From NCBI RefSeq assembly GCF_024297065.1, contig NZ_CP101114.1, positions 1,950,501 through 2,014,500 of the forward strand: a DNA stretch of 64,000 bases, read 5' to 3'. The position numbers were made by a program, and so were the translations under genes. This DNA comes from Bartonella harrusi. GTDB taxonomy: Bacteria; Pseudomonadota; Alphaproteobacteria; Rhizobiales; Rhizobiaceae. Below the pieces are notes generated by a model. The model was not told where the DNA came from. It made no database searches and saw nothing but the letters and a program-made list of their open reading frames with translations. Of the stretch, positions 48,808-58,969 are shown one piece after another (the stretch's first letter is position 1; every line of letters starts with the position of its first letter).

Positions 48808-49848
48808 TCAAGATTTCTTTGTCTTTTCATAACGAAGCCAAGAAGGACGCTTTGTAACACGTTGAAAGCCATTATTTTCAAGATCACTTGATAGATGGGT
48901 TTGAACACCCCGCTTCACACTTCCATACTCTAATCCCGTGCTTTTTTCCTGAAAACTATCTTCTCCATTCCACCCCATGTCTTTGACGATTAACCCTTTC
49001 ATTTCTTTCGCCTGCCGATAAAGAGCAGCAATACGATTTGCCGTCGCCGGATGGGTAGAAAAAAGGCTATCAGCTCCTTCACCGCTCAAGGGATTAATAA
49101 TAAACATATGTGCTGTTGCTGGATTATGCTCTGCTTCTTCATTATAAATCCCCCGTCCACCATCGGCAATTTTACGCAACGCAGAAGCCAACCATAATGG
49201 GTTACCACATATTTCAGCCCCGCGACGATCAGCAGCATATTCACGCGTACGGCTAATCGCCATTTGCACCAGCATTGCTGCAAAAGGCGCCACAAGCAGA
49301 GCGATAAGACTGCCAAGCCCTCCACCGTGAGAATGTTCTGAAGAATGACGCTGCCCACCCATAAAAAAAGCAAAATTACCAAGCATCGAAATTGCTCCAG
49401 CAATCGTCGCAGTCAACGTCATTGTTAACGTATCACGATGCTCAATATGTGCTAGCTCATGCGCCATAACGCCGGCAATTTCCTCTGGACTCAACATCCT
49501 CAACAATCCAGTGCTCGCAGCAACGGCCGCATTTTGAGGATTACGTCCTGTCGCAAAAGCATTTGGCTGTGCATTCTCAATAATGTAAACTTTTGGCTGA
49601 GGAAGAGAAGCTCTCCTAGCTAAATCACTGACAATTTTATAATAAACCGGCGAGGAATTCTGATCAACTTCATGTGCATTGTACATTCGGAGAACAATTT
49701 TATCCGAATTCCAATAAGAAAAAAAATTTAGACCACTTGCCATCAAGAGCGCAATGATCATACCCCCTCCGCCTCCAACAAGATAACCAACTCCCATAAA
49801 AAGAGCCGTCATAAAAGCCAAAAGCATGGCTGTACGCATTATGTTCAT
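48808..49848 (-). CDS. htpX: membrane zinc metalloprotease HtpX
   Basis: Quality-control protease for misfolded membrane proteins, 346 residues. Two N-terminal membrane segments, zinc motif HELAH at residues 130-134 (His130, Glu131, His134), a further membrane pair, and a downstream Glu ligand in the [12 protein letters not shown] segment. The C-terminal ~60 residues extend beyond E. coli HtpX and end in [10 protein letters not shown]. Divergent from the DUF1674 gene. Confidence 0.95.
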   Translation of the reverse strand: MNIMRTAMLLAFMTALFMGVGYLVGGGGGMIIALLMASGLNFFSYWNSDKIVLRMYNAHEVDQNSSPVYYKIVSDLARRASLPQPKVYIIENAQPNAFATGRNPQNAAVAASTGLLRMLSPEEIAGVMAHELAHIEHRDTLTMTLTATIAGAISMLGNFAFFMGGQRHSSEHSHGGGLGSLIALLVAPFAAMLVQMAISRTREYAADRRGAEICGNPLWLASALRKIADGGRGIYNEEAEHNPATAHMFIINPLSGEGADSLFSTHPATANRIAALYRQAKEMKGLIVKDMGWNGEDSFQEKSTGLEYGSVKRGVQTHLSSDLENNGFQRVTKRPSWLRYEKTKKS

Positions 49849-49931
49849 TACTCAAAAAACTCCATAATAAAATACAATCAATGTTATATGATGGGGTTTT
49901 CTTTCTGCTTCTTCAATGGAATAGGTGTAAA

Positions 49932-50144
49932 ATGGATAACAAAGACCAGAAAATAAGCAAACAAAAAACAACGGATCAACAGCAGCCCCTCTCTCCAGCA
50001 GCACAGCGTGCCCTCCACGAAGCTGAAAAAAGGCGAAAAAATGAAACCAGTGAAGAAAAGCCTTTAGAAAAGGGTGGACGCGGCAGCAAAGATCCCTCAC
50101 GCTATGGAGACTGGGAAATCAACGGGCGCGCCATCGACTTCTAG
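49932..50144 (+). CDS. DUF1674 / SDHAF4-like succinate dehydrogenase assembly factor
   Basis: 70 residues from the ATG at 49932; an upstream in-frame extension lacks a ribosome site. A charged, disordered N-terminus leads to the C-terminal motif GGRGSKDPSRYGDWEINGRAIDF, diagnostic of DUF1674/SDHAF4. In mitochondria SDHAF4 binds the flavinylated SDHA subunit and helps it join SDHB. The sdh operon lies 19 kb away in this window. The function here is inferred from the family. Confidence 0.85.
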   Translation: MDNKDQKISKQKTTDQQQPLSPAAQRALHEAEKRRKNETSEEKPLEKGGRGSKDPSRYGDWEINGRAIDF

Positions 50145-50269
50145 AAGAACCAATGTTGATTTTAAAAATCAAACGCCCCTTTAGAGAAAACCCGTTTTTG
50201 TTTATCAAAAACGGAGAGTTATCGTTGTTCTTCAAAAAACGTGTAGAAGGAATGATATTTGCAGAATCA

Positions 50270-50635
50270 TTATACTTCTTCTGCTGCTGAAGCAGCAGCG
50301 TCTTCAGCGGCTTGCTTTGCCGCAGCGATACGTTCTTGTGCTTTTTTGCCAGGTTCACCTTTTTGCGGATTATTGCGGGTTGGACGCTTTTTCAAGCCAG
50401 CAGCATCCAAAAACCGCAAAACGCGATCTGTTGGTTGCGCTCCGTGACCAAGCCAATACTGAATACGTTCTTCATTCAGTTTGACACGTGGTGTCTCTTT
50501 AGGCAACATTGGATCCCATGCACCAACACGTTCAAGAAACCGCCCATCACGCGGACTACGAACATCCGCAACAACGATATGATAGTAAGGACGTTTTTTT
50601 GAACCTCCACGGGACAAACGAATTTTTAATGCCAT
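50270..50635 (-). CDS. rpsP: 30S ribosomal protein S16
   Basis: 121 residues. [22 protein letters not shown] and [14 protein letters not shown] are the family signature. The Ala/Lys-rich C-terminal tail is an alphaproteobacterial extension. Followed upstream in transcript order by ffh and the chorismate mutase gene; its usual downstream partner rimM has been separated. Confidence 0.97.
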   Translation of the reverse strand: MALKIRLSRGGSKKRPYYHIVVADVRSPRDGRFLERVGAWDPMLPKETPRVKLNEERIQYWLGHGAQPTDRVLRFLDAAGLKKRPTRNNPQKGEPGKKAQERIAAAKQAAEDAAASAAEEV

Positions 50636-50668
50636 ATTTTATCTCCTATTATCAGTTTTGGCTTTCGT

Positions 50669-50980
50669 TTAAGTTGATTTATTTTGTTTGTGCTCTTCAG
50701 CAATGATTTCATGCTGACGCACCACCTCTTTAATAACAAAATTCAAAAATTTCTCAGCAAAATCGGAATCGAGATGACTCTCGATAGCCAATTGTCGCAA
50801 CTGCGCAACTTGGTTTTTTTCGCGCTCAGGATCCACCGCAGGCAAATCATAACGGGCTTTTAAGTGCCCAACAGCCTTTGTGCAACGAAAACGCTCTGCC
50901 AAAATATGGACCAACGCTGCATCAAAATTATCAATGGATGCTCGTAAATGCACCAATTCATCCAATATCTTTTCCTGCAT
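50669..50980 (-). CDS. chorismate mutase (AroQ class)
   Basis: 103 residues, a single-domain helical mutase that converts chorismate to prephenate for Phe and Tyr synthesis. LVHLRASIDNFDAALVHILAERFRCTKAVGHLKA carries the N-terminal Arg, the second Arg and the Lys of the active site, and DPEREKNQVAQLRQLA follows. It lies between ffh and rpsP, as in many Rhizobiales. Confidence 0.9.
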   Translation of the reverse strand: MQEKILDELVHLRASIDNFDAALVHILAERFRCTKAVGHLKARYDLPAVDPEREKNQVAQLRQLAIESHLDSDFAEKFLNFVIKEVVRQHEIIAEEHKQNKST

Positions 50981-51004
50981 TATATTTCCTTCCCTCTTTG
51001 CATC

Positions 51005-52573
51005 TTATTTTTTCTTGGGATGCTGAGGAAATTTTTCCCTCTCTGCAGTACCATTGGCAAGCCCCGGAAATGTAAATCCACGCCCTGGCAGGCCAGGTAA
51101 GCCCTTCCCTCCATTATCGCTCTCAATCTGCTTTTGAAGTGTTGAGAACTGCTTTGGATCAAACCCTGATAAATCGGGAAGCACCCCAGAATCTCCACCA
51201 ACAGCTCCCATACTCCCCAACCCCATCTTAGCACCAAGCCCTCCTAACATTTTTCCCATCAAACCGCTTTTGCCTTTGCCGCCCATGGCTTTGACCATAT
51301 CAGCCATTTGTCGATGCATTTTCAAAAGCTTATTAATATCAGCAGCACTTGTACCAGCCCCCTTAGCAATCCGTTGTTTACGGCTATGTTTCAAAATTTC
51401 AGGATTGGCCCTCTCTAAAGGTGTCATTGACGAAATAATAGCCAATTGACGATTAAACAAACGATCATCAAGTCCCGCAGCAGCAATCTGATCTTTAACT
51501 TTACTAAAACCCGGTAACATTCCCATAATGCCACCCATTCCGCCAAGTTTTTTCATTTTTTGCAATTGCTCTGCCAAATCATTGAGATCAAATTTTCCCG
51601 CCTGCATTTTTTTTGCCAAAGCGGTTGCTTTTTCATGATCCATTGTTTCCGCAGCTTTTTCAACCAAAGAAACAATATCGCCCATTCCAAGGATGCGATC
51701 TGCAATACGACTAGGATGGAACTCTTCCAAAGAATCTATTTTTTCACCGATTCCAATTGCTTTAATAGGCTTTCCAGTCACGGCACGCATTGAAAGAGCA
51801 GCACCACCGCGACCATCACTATCCATACGTGTTAAAATAATTCCTGTAATTCCCACCCGCTCATCAAAAGAGCGTGCCAGATGAACAGCATCTTGCCCCG
51901 TAAGACTATCGGCAACCAACATAATTTCATGGGGAAGGGAACACGCTTTAATTTCGACCAACTCCAACATCAACGCTTCATCAATATGGTTACGTCCTGC
52001 TGTATCAAGAATCAGCACATCATAACCACCCAATTTTGCTGCCTGTACCGCACGTGATGCGATATCAACGGGAGACTGTCCAACAATAATAGGTAAACTT
52101 GCCAGTTTTGCCTGTTCTCCTAATTGGCGTAGTTGTTCCTGTGCTGCGGGACGGCGTGTATCTAATGACGCCATGAGAACTTTTTTATTATTTTTATCCG
52201 TAAAACGTTTTGCAAGTTTTGCTGTCGTCGTTGTTTTTCCGGAACCTTGCAAACCAATCATCATGATAACAACAGGTGCTGGAGCATTTAAATCGCTCAA
52301 AACACCTTCACTGCCTAGGATGTTAACCAATTCATCGTGAACGATTTTAACAACCATCTGTCCAGGTTTAATTGATTTAACAATTGCAGACCCAACAGCT
52401 TTCTCGCGAACCCTATCGGTAAAAGAACGTGCAACATCAAGAGCAACATCGGCTTCCAACAAAGCGCGACGAATCTCACGCAATGCCGCTGTTACATCCT
52501 GATCCGACAAAGCACCACGCCCTGTCAAATGAGACAGTATGGAACCAAGCCGCTCTTGTAAGGATTCAAACAT
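51005..52573 (-). CDS. ffh: signal recognition particle protein Ffh
   Basis: GTPase that directs inner-membrane proteins to the translocon, 522 residues. N domain, G domain with GLQGSGKTTTTAKLA (residues about 107-121), DTRRPAAQEQL, DTAGRN and TRMDSDGRGGAALS, then the Met-rich M domain (GMGGIMGMLPG, KMLKMHRQMADM-like helices). The C-terminal tail is Gly/Pro-rich. First gene of ffh-aroQ-rpsP. Confidence 0.97.
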   Translation of the reverse strand: MFESLQERLGSILSHLTGRGALSDQDVTAALREIRRALLEADVALDVARSFTDRVREKAVGSAIVKSIKPGQMVVKIVHDELVNILGSEGVLSDLNAPAPVVIMMIGLQGSGKTTTTAKLAKRFTDKNNKKVLMASLDTRRPAAQEQLRQLGEQAKLASLPIIVGQSPVDIASRAVQAAKLGGYDVLILDTAGRNHIDEALMLELVEIKACSLPHEIMLVADSLTGQDAVHLARSFDERVGITGIILTRMDSDGRGGAALSMRAVTGKPIKAIGIGEKIDSLEEFHPSRIADRILGMGDIVSLVEKAAETMDHEKATALAKKMQAGKFDLNDLAEQLQKMKKLGGMGGIMGMLPGFSKVKDQIAAAGLDDRLFNRQLAIISSMTPLERANPEILKHSRKQRIAKGAGTSAADINKLLKMHRQMADMVKAMGGKGKSGLMGKMLGGLGAKMGLGSMGAVGGDSGVLPDLSGFDPKQFSTLQKQIESDNGGKGLPGLPGRGFTFPGLANGTAEREKFPQHPKKK

Positions 52574-52815
52574 TCTCTACCTCATTGCTACATAATAAAC
52601 AAACTAAAATGGCACCCGAGAACGCATCGCGCCGTCGAATGTTGACCTCTGAGATCTCTTTATACCCTTCAACTGGGGTCTCAGTCGGTGGCTCCAAGTT
52701 TATTTTGTCACTGAAAGCTTGTTCTTTCAAACAATAAAAGCCCACCTTTGTCAAGATTTATCATGTAATAGCGTTCATTTTAAAGTTATTTTAAAGGATA
52801 GCAAACATTTACATT

Positions 52816-53463
52816 TCAAAATTCTCCAACCTCAACACGCATAAAATCACCTGTTTCTTGTTCTATACTCCACAATTCACCGCTTGAGATATCAAACCAA
52901 ACTCCATGCAATGTTAAAACGCCCCGCTCTTTACGCGCCTTTATCCACGGAAATGTCTCTAAATTTCTCAACGAATGACGAATAGAAAGCTGCTCTAATG
53001 CGATCTGCTGCTCTTGCCTAGACAGTGATTTATAGCCAACAACATCTTGCGCGGCTGGTGCCAAAAGGTCAATCCATTGCCCAATAAAATCTTTTGACGA
53101 TAAAGACTTATAAGTCCCTTTAAGAGCAGTACTCACCCCTCCACAGTGCGCATGACCGAAAACAACAATATGCTTAACTTCAAGCAATTGTACAGCATAT
53201 TCAAGAGCTGCTGATGTTGCATGATATTGATTATCAGGAGAAAATGGAGGGACTAAATTCGCCACATTACGCAACGTAAAAATTTCACCAGGCCTAGCAT
53301 TAAAAATCGTTTCTGGTATTGCGCGCGAATCACAACAAGCAATCACAAAAACTTCGGGTTTCTGCCCTTCAAGGGCCAATTGTTGATAATGTGCTGTTTC
53401 ATAAGAAAAGTGATGTTTTATAAAAGACTGGTAACCACTTAAAAGTCTTTCTGGCAAACGCAT
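52816..53463 (-). CDS. beta-class carbonic anhydrase
   Basis: Zinc enzyme that interconverts CO2 and bicarbonate, 215 residues. Zinc ligands Cys43 and Asp45-Arg47 pair in ACCDSRAIPE, His104 and Cys107 in VFGHAHCGG. I chose the second ATG of a doublet (53463) because AGAGGGGA sits 4-5 nt upstream, better placed than for the first ATG; the longer start at 53484 would add seven residues. Confidence 0.93.
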   Translation of the reverse strand: MRLPERLLSGYQSFIKHHFSYETAHYQQLALEGQKPEVFVIACCDSRAIPETIFNARPGEIFTLRNVANLVPPFSPDNQYHATSAALEYAVQLLEVKHIVVFGHAHCGGVSTALKGTYKSLSSKDFIGQWIDLLAPAAQDVVGYKSLSRQEQQIALEQLSIRHSLRNLETFPWIKARKERGVLTLHGVWFDISSGELWSIEQETGDFMRVEVGEF

Positions 53464-53731
53464 CATTCCCCTCTTACTTTCCATTTTTATATTTTACGAA
53501 CAGACCCTTAAGACAAAAATACCCAAAGTATTCTATCATCAACACAAAGCTCTTCGCCCAAGATAGCAAATTATTACTTTGAAATGGAAGCAACAAGTTA
53601 AACGTTTCTCAAAATAAATAACTATTCTCTTCGAGAAGAAGGTGTTACACTGCCAAGAGTGATATAATGGTCTGCTTTAATGAAGAAGGCCTCTAAGAGC
53701 AAAAAAGGGAAGTTTAAAGGGAAGAACTATC

Positions 53732-56700
53732 GTGTTACAACAAAAAGCAGCAGAAACAAAAAACCATCAAAATAACATAGAACAAATTCTTTTTGCTCAT
53801 ACCGATAAAGAAGATATCGTCTGTTACGAAAGCGAGGAACTCCAAAAAGCCGCAACCGCCGCTGTTGAAGCTTTCAACCGCCACCAAGCAGGAAAAACCA
53901 TCATCTGCTTTGAACAAAATTTAACCCGTAACAACAAACCTATCACCGTCATCACGCTCGTAAACGATAACAAACCATTCCTACTCGATTCTATTTTGAA
54001 TGTTTTCAATCAGAATAAATATCATATTTATTTGATTGCACATCCCGTACTTAATTGTGCCTCTGGACAACGCATTAGCCTGATGCAAATTCACATTGAG
54101 TCCTTAAACGAACCGCAAATACAAAAACTCAAAGAGGGACTCACTCTCGTTCTTGAACAGGTCAATGCAGCTGTACAAGACTGGAAGCCTATGCTTGAAG
54201 AAGTGAAAAAGCATATCCATACTTATCAAACAAATCTCCCGCAACACTATAAACAAGAGGGCGAAAAAGCTATAGAGTTTCTTAACTGGTTGATGGACAA
54301 TAATTTCATCTTTCTTGGCATGCGTAGTTATCATTTCAAAAAACACCAAGAGCCTACAAAAGCTTTTATAGCCAGCGATGTTGAACTTGGTATTCTCACA
54401 GATGCCTCTATCCGTATTATCGGTGACGCGTGTGTGGAAGAACCTCCACAAGAAATCTTCTCCTTTATGGAAAGTGACAACTTGCTTATTGTAACAAAAG
54501 CAAACAGTCGTTCAAGAATTCACCGTCCTGTTTGGCTCGATTATATTGGTCTTAAAATCTTTGATAAAGAAGATAAGCTATGCGGAGAATTGCGTATTGT
54601 AGGATTATTCACCTCCTCAGCTTATACACGCTCTATTTTGCAAATCCCTTTTTTAAAAGAAAAAGCAGAAACTATTATTCAACACCTTGGATACAGTCGA
54701 ACTGACTATTCTGGAAAAGCGCTCATCAGTGTTTTAGAAACCTATCCAAGGGATGAAATGTTTCGTTCCGACATTGATACATTAACAGAAAATGCCAAGC
54801 TTATTCTGCAATTAGATGAACGCCCCCGTTTACGGGTGCTTGCCCATACGGATTCTTTTGGACGTTTTGTATCTATACTTGTTTATGTCCCTCGTGACCA
54901 GTATAGCAGCAATATTCGCGAAAAAATTGGCGAATATTTTGTCGAACTCTATCAGGGTGATTTTTTTGAATCCTATCCGCTCTTTTTAGAAAGTACACTC
55001 ATTCGCGTCTATTATATCATCCATCGCAAAGGAAACGAAAGCGCCCCTATTGTCGAGCGGATGACACTTGAACAAAATGTTCGTTCGATAGCAAGAGGTT
55101 GGGAAGATAGCGTTCAAACCATTGCTCTTACCTGTAAAGCAACAGACCAACAAATGTGTTTGGCTAGCCGATTTCCCAATAGCTATCGTGACTTATTTTC
55201 AGCTGAAGATGCAATAAAAGACGCTAGTCATATTCTCAGTCTTAATGATAAAAAACCCCTTTTCGTTACTTTTTATCATCCACAAAATAAAGAAAAACAG
55301 ACCCTTTCTCTCCGGCTTTTTCACCGCCATCAAGCACTTGCTCTTTCCAAACGCGTACCCCTTCTTGAAAATATGGGATTTCGCGTCATAGCTGAACAAA
55401 CTCTTGAATTACCAGACAGCAATGGAGACTCTGTTTATCTTCATGATATGCAATTGGAGAGTGCTTTCCAACTCTGTATCGATTTTGCAAAAAACGGTCA
55501 AAAACATGCTGAAACATTCGAAGCAATTTGGTCGCAAAATGCTGATAATGATGCCTTTAATGCCTTAACCCAAACAGCAAAGCTTCATTGGCGTGAAATT
55601 GTCGTTTTGCGCCATTACGGACGCTATCTGCAACAAACTGGAATTCCTTATTCACAAGATCGTGTTGCCCAAACTTTAAACGCTTACCCTGATATTACCC
55701 AAGATCTTTATACTTTATTTCATTTAAAATTTCATCAAAGCCATACAGAAAAAGAGCGAGAAAAGAACCAACAGATTATTCAACAACGCATTGAAGAAAA
55801 ATTACAGAAAGTATCCGGTTTAGATGACGATCTGATTTTGCGCCGTTATCGTAATCTTATCGATGCAAGTTTACGAAGCAATGCCTTTACTCCTTTAGAA
55901 AATGGTGATCCACGACGTACTTTAGCAACCAAGCTAGACCCTCGCCAAATTGAAGGCTTACCTGAACCGCGCCCTTATAGAGAGATTTTCGTTTATGGAC
56001 CAGAAGTTGAAGGGGTTCATTTGCGTTTTGGTCCTATTGCGCGCGGTGGAATCCGTTGGTCTGACCGTGCACTCGATTATCGCACCGAAGTGCTCAGCTT
56101 AGTCAAAGCGCAACAGGTTAAAAATGCTGTTATTGTTCCTGTTGGAGCAAAAGGTGGATTTTATCCTCATCGCCTTCCCCAAACGAATGATCGCGCCGTC
56201 GTAATAGAGGCCGCACGACAAGCCTATATCGATTTTATCACAGCTTTGCTTTCCATTACCGACAATCTGGTAAACAACCAAATAAGCACTCCTCACAATA
56301 TTATCTGTCATGATGACCATGACCCTTATTTTGTTGTTGCAGCAGATAAAGGGACAGCAACATTCTCTGATACAGCCAACACCATTAGTCAAGCGAATCA
56401 CTTTTGGCTCGATGATGCATTTGCCTCTGGAGGTTCAGCAGGTTATGACCACAAAGCCATAGGGATTACAGCGAAAGGTGCGTGGGAAGCTGTTAAAAGA
56501 CATTTTCGTGAATCCTTTAATCACGATATCCAAACAACGCCTTTTACCTGTATCGGTGTTGGTGATATGTCCGGTGATGTTTTTGGCAATGGAATGCTTC
56601 TTTCCAAACAAACAAAACTCATTGCTGCTTTTGACCACCGCGATATTTTTATAGATCCCAATCCCAATATAGCTGAAAGCTATGCTGAACGTCTGCGTCT

Positions 56701-58420
56701 CTTTCAACTTCCTCGTTCAAGTTGGCAGGATTACGATCAAGCAAAATTATCAAAGGGTGGTGGTATTTTTTCACGAACAATGAAAACCATTACTCTCTCA
56801 CCCGAAGCAGCACAAGCCATTGGTTTTGAAAAACAAACAGGAACACCCTTTGAAATTATCTCTGCTCTTCTCAAAGCACCTGTTGATCTTTTATGGTTTG
56901 GCGGCATTGGGACTTACATTCGTGCAACAACAGAACCGGATGCACAAGTAGGCGATCGTGCAAATGATGCTCTCCGCATTACTGGTGAACAAGTTCGTGC
57001 AAAAGTTATTGGTGAAGGCGCTAATCTTGGTGTCACACAACGTGGTCGTATTGAATATGTCTTAAATGGTGGGCGATGCAATACAGACGCCATTGATAAC
57101 TCCGCAGGTGTTAATTGTTCAGATGTTGAAGTCAATATCAAAATCGTTCTAGCATCAGCCCTTCATGCAAAAACGCTTACCCGCGAAGCACGCAATGAGC
57201 TCTTGAAAGAAATGACTTCCCAAGTTGAACAATTAGTCCTACGCAACAATTATTTACAAACACTTGCTCTTTCTTTAGCTGAAAGCCAAAGCATTGCCGA
57301 TTTACCTTATCAAATACGCTTTATGCATGATTTAGAACAAAAGAAACTTCTCGATCGCAGAGTTGAAATTCTCCCTGATGAACAAATTTTACGACAAAGA
57401 ATAACACAAGGCCAAGGACTTATACGTCCAGAACTCGCGGTCATTTTGGCATATGCAAAGCTAACCCTCAAAGAAGAGATCGCTCATAGTGCTATTGTTG
57501 ATGAAAGTTATTTTGACAAAATCTTATTACATTATTTCCCAACGCAAATTCAGACAAGTTTTGAAAAAGAAATCATTAACCACCAATTGCGTCGTCATAT
57601 TATTGCAACCCTCATTGCCAACGATATTGTGAATCGTGGAGGGCCTACTTTTGTGAGTCGACTCCAAGATGCTACTGAACAAAAGGTTGAAAATATCATT
57701 CGTGTTTTCATCGCATTGTGTGATGGCTTTGCTATACCTCAATTGTCTGATCAAATTGATAGACTTGACAATAAAATACCAGGTCTTGTCCAAAACAAAT
57801 TTTACGCAGCGATTACGTCAATGCTTTTTGAAACAACAAATTGGGGCTTGCGCAATATGGATCTCTCGACTCCATTAGAAGAACTGGCAAAAACAATAAA
57901 GCAAGCCCGTACTGTTCTTGAAGAACTGCTAACACATTCCAGCGATAACGATATCAATCAAAAAATCAAGGAAAAAACAAACCATTATAGCGAAGAAGGT
58001 GCACCAAAAACTTTAGCACAGCAATTGGCTCTTTTGGACGCAACCCCCATAATTTGTGACATTTCTTTGATTGCCAAACAAAGCAACAGCGACCTTATTA
58101 AAACCGCAAAGATTTATTTCTCACTTGCGCAAATCATTCGTATAAATCGCATTAATGAAGCAAGTCGAACAATTCCTGTCGTTGATTATTATGATAGTAT
58201 GGCCTTAAGCCAAGCTAAAGAAAATATTGCCGAAAGTTTACGCAAAATTGTTCTGAAAATCCTGAAAAATTATGGAGCAAAAGAAGATCCTTTTGCAGCT
58301 TGGAGTAAAACAACAGAAGATCAAATTCATAATGTCACAAACCGCATTGGTGCTCTCATTGAAAATGATCTCAACATTTCTCGTTTTACCTTCGCAGCAG
58401 GTATGATTGCCCAACTTTAA
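53732..58420 (+). CDS. NAD-specific glutamate dehydrogenase, large (GDH-180 type)
   Basis: Oxidative deamination of glutamate to 2-oxoglutarate, feeding the TCA cycle. 1562 residues, normal for the large bacterial family. The N-terminal half carries ACT-like regulatory domains; the catalytic half has GPIARGGIRWSDRALDYRTE, the active-site Lys region PVGAKGGFYPHR, GVGDMSGDVFGNGML and GANLGVTQRGRIEY. The start is GTG with AAGGGAAG upstream. Glutamate is a plausible main carbon source for this organism. A short copy of its 3' end lies just downstream. Confidence 0.95.
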   Translation: MLQQKAAETKNHQNNIEQILFAHTDKEDIVCYESEELQKAATAAVEAFNRHQAGKTIICFEQNLTRNNKPITVITLVNDNKPFLLDSILNVFNQNKYHIYLIAHPVLNCASGQRISLMQIHIESLNEPQIQKLKEGLTLVLEQVNAAVQDWKPMLEEVKKHIHTYQTNLPQHYKQEGEKAIEFLNWLMDNNFIFLGMRSYHFKKHQEPTKAFIASDVELGILTDASIRIIGDACVEEPPQEIFSFMESDNLLIVTKANSRSRIHRPVWLDYIGLKIFDKEDKLCGELRIVGLFTSSAYTRSILQIPFLKEKAETIIQHLGYSRTDYSGKALISVLETYPRDEMFRSDIDTLTENAKLILQLDERPRLRVLAHTDSFGRFVSILVYVPRDQYSSNIREKIGEYFVELYQGDFFESYPLFLESTLIRVYYIIHRKGNESAPIVERMTLEQNVRSIARGWEDSVQTIALTCKATDQQMCLASRFPNSYRDLFSAEDAIKDASHILSLNDKKPLFVTFYHPQNKEKQTLSLRLFHRHQALALSKRVPLLENMGFRVIAEQTLELPDSNGDSVYLHDMQLESAFQLCIDFAKNGQKHAETFEAIWSQNADNDAFNALTQTAKLHWREIVVLRHYGRYLQQTGIPYSQDRVAQTLNAYPDITQDLYTLFHLKFHQSHTEKEREKNQQIIQQRIEEKLQKVSGLDDDLILRRYRNLIDASLRSNAFTPLENGDPRRTLATKLDPRQIEGLPEPRPYREIFVYGPEVEGVHLRFGPIARGGIRWSDRALDYRTEVLSLVKAQQVKNAVIVPVGAKGGFYPHRLPQTNDRAVVIEAARQAYIDFITALLSITDNLVNNQISTPHNIICHDDHDPYFVVAADKGTATFSDTANTISQANHFWLDDAFASGGSAGYDHKAIGITAKGAWEAVKRHFRESFNHDIQTTPFTCIGVGDMSGDVFGNGMLLSKQTKLIAAFDHRDIFIDPNPNIAESYAERLRLFQLPRSSWQDYDQAKLSKGGGIFSRTMKTITLSPEAAQAIGFEKQTGTPFEIISALLKAPVDLLWFGGIGTYIRATTEPDAQVGDRANDALRITGEQVRAKVIGEGANLGVTQRGRIEYVLNGGRCNTDAIDNSAGVNCSDVEVNIKIVLASALHAKTLTREARNELLKEMTSQVEQLVLRNNYLQTLALSLAESQSIADLPYQIRFMHDLEQKKLLDRRVEILPDEQILRQRITQGQGLIRPELAVILAYAKLTLKEEIAHSAIVDESYFDKILLHYFPTQIQTSFEKEIINHQLRRHIIATLIANDIVNRGGPTFVSRLQDATEQKVENIIRVFIALCDGFAIPQLSDQIDRLDNKIPGLVQNKFYAAITSMLFETTNWGLRNMDLSTPLEELAKTIKQARTVLEELLTHSSDNDINQKIKEKTNHYSEEGAPKTLAQQLALLDATPIICDISLIAKQSNSDLIKTAKIYFSLAQIIRINRINEASRTIPVVDYYDSMALSQAKENIAESLRKIVLKILKNYGAKEDPFAAWSKTTEDQIHNVTNRIGALIENDLNISRFTFAAGMIAQL

Positions 58421-58495
58421 AACATACCGGTCAGATTTAAAGCAATGCCTTCAGATGTACAGCAATGCAAAACATAAAAGTTTTAAAAACTTTCA

Positions 58496-58545
58496 CTTTC
58501 ATGATGTCACAAACCGCATTGGTACTCTCATTGAATGATCTCAAC
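58496..58545 (+). pseudogene. glutamate dehydrogenase 3' fragment (partial copy)
   Basis: About 48 bases match 58326-58375 of the intact gene (TGTCACAAACCGCATTGG then one mismatch, CTCTCATTGAA, with a two-base deletion before TGATCTCAAC). Same orientation, so a small direct repeat. Confidence 0.88.
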
Positions 58546-58639
58546 TTGCTGTCTTGTACGTAACAAGTAAGGGAAGAAAGAATCTGCTGTCTGCGCTTTT
58601 AAATCAAACAACGCATTGATTTATAATGATAATTAATCG

Positions 58640-58915
58640 TTTTGCATATTGAGTGCCCTCCCCAGATATTGTAAGATTCTCTCATCTTAAATCATCTCAT
58701 TTTGAATCAATCATAATCATTTATTTGCACATTATAAGCGGAGCTGGTGTGTGGGTAAAAACTCTAAAAAAAGGAATAAAAATATCTCTTATGAAGAATC
58801 TCAATACCAAGAGCTATCGCAACATTGGGAAACCGGTAAAGAGTACGATGGGGCAGGCTTGTACCTTCATAAGCGTAAAAATGGCGGTGCTCAATGGCTT
58901 TATCGTTAAACAGAG
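58640..58915 (+). pseudogene. integrase 5' remnant (copy C)
   Basis: Follows copy A: AATCGTTTTGCAT, AGATTCTCTCAT, TTGAATCAATCA, then the start ATGAAGAATCTCAATACCAA at 58790 and codons for SYRNIG and an HKRKNGGAQW segment, ending in a stop. The hairpin left arm is eroded. Confidence 0.85.
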
Positions 58916-58969
58916 CACTTAAAATACCTTATCCCCATAGTAAAATTGCCCCAATGCAACAGCATATTT

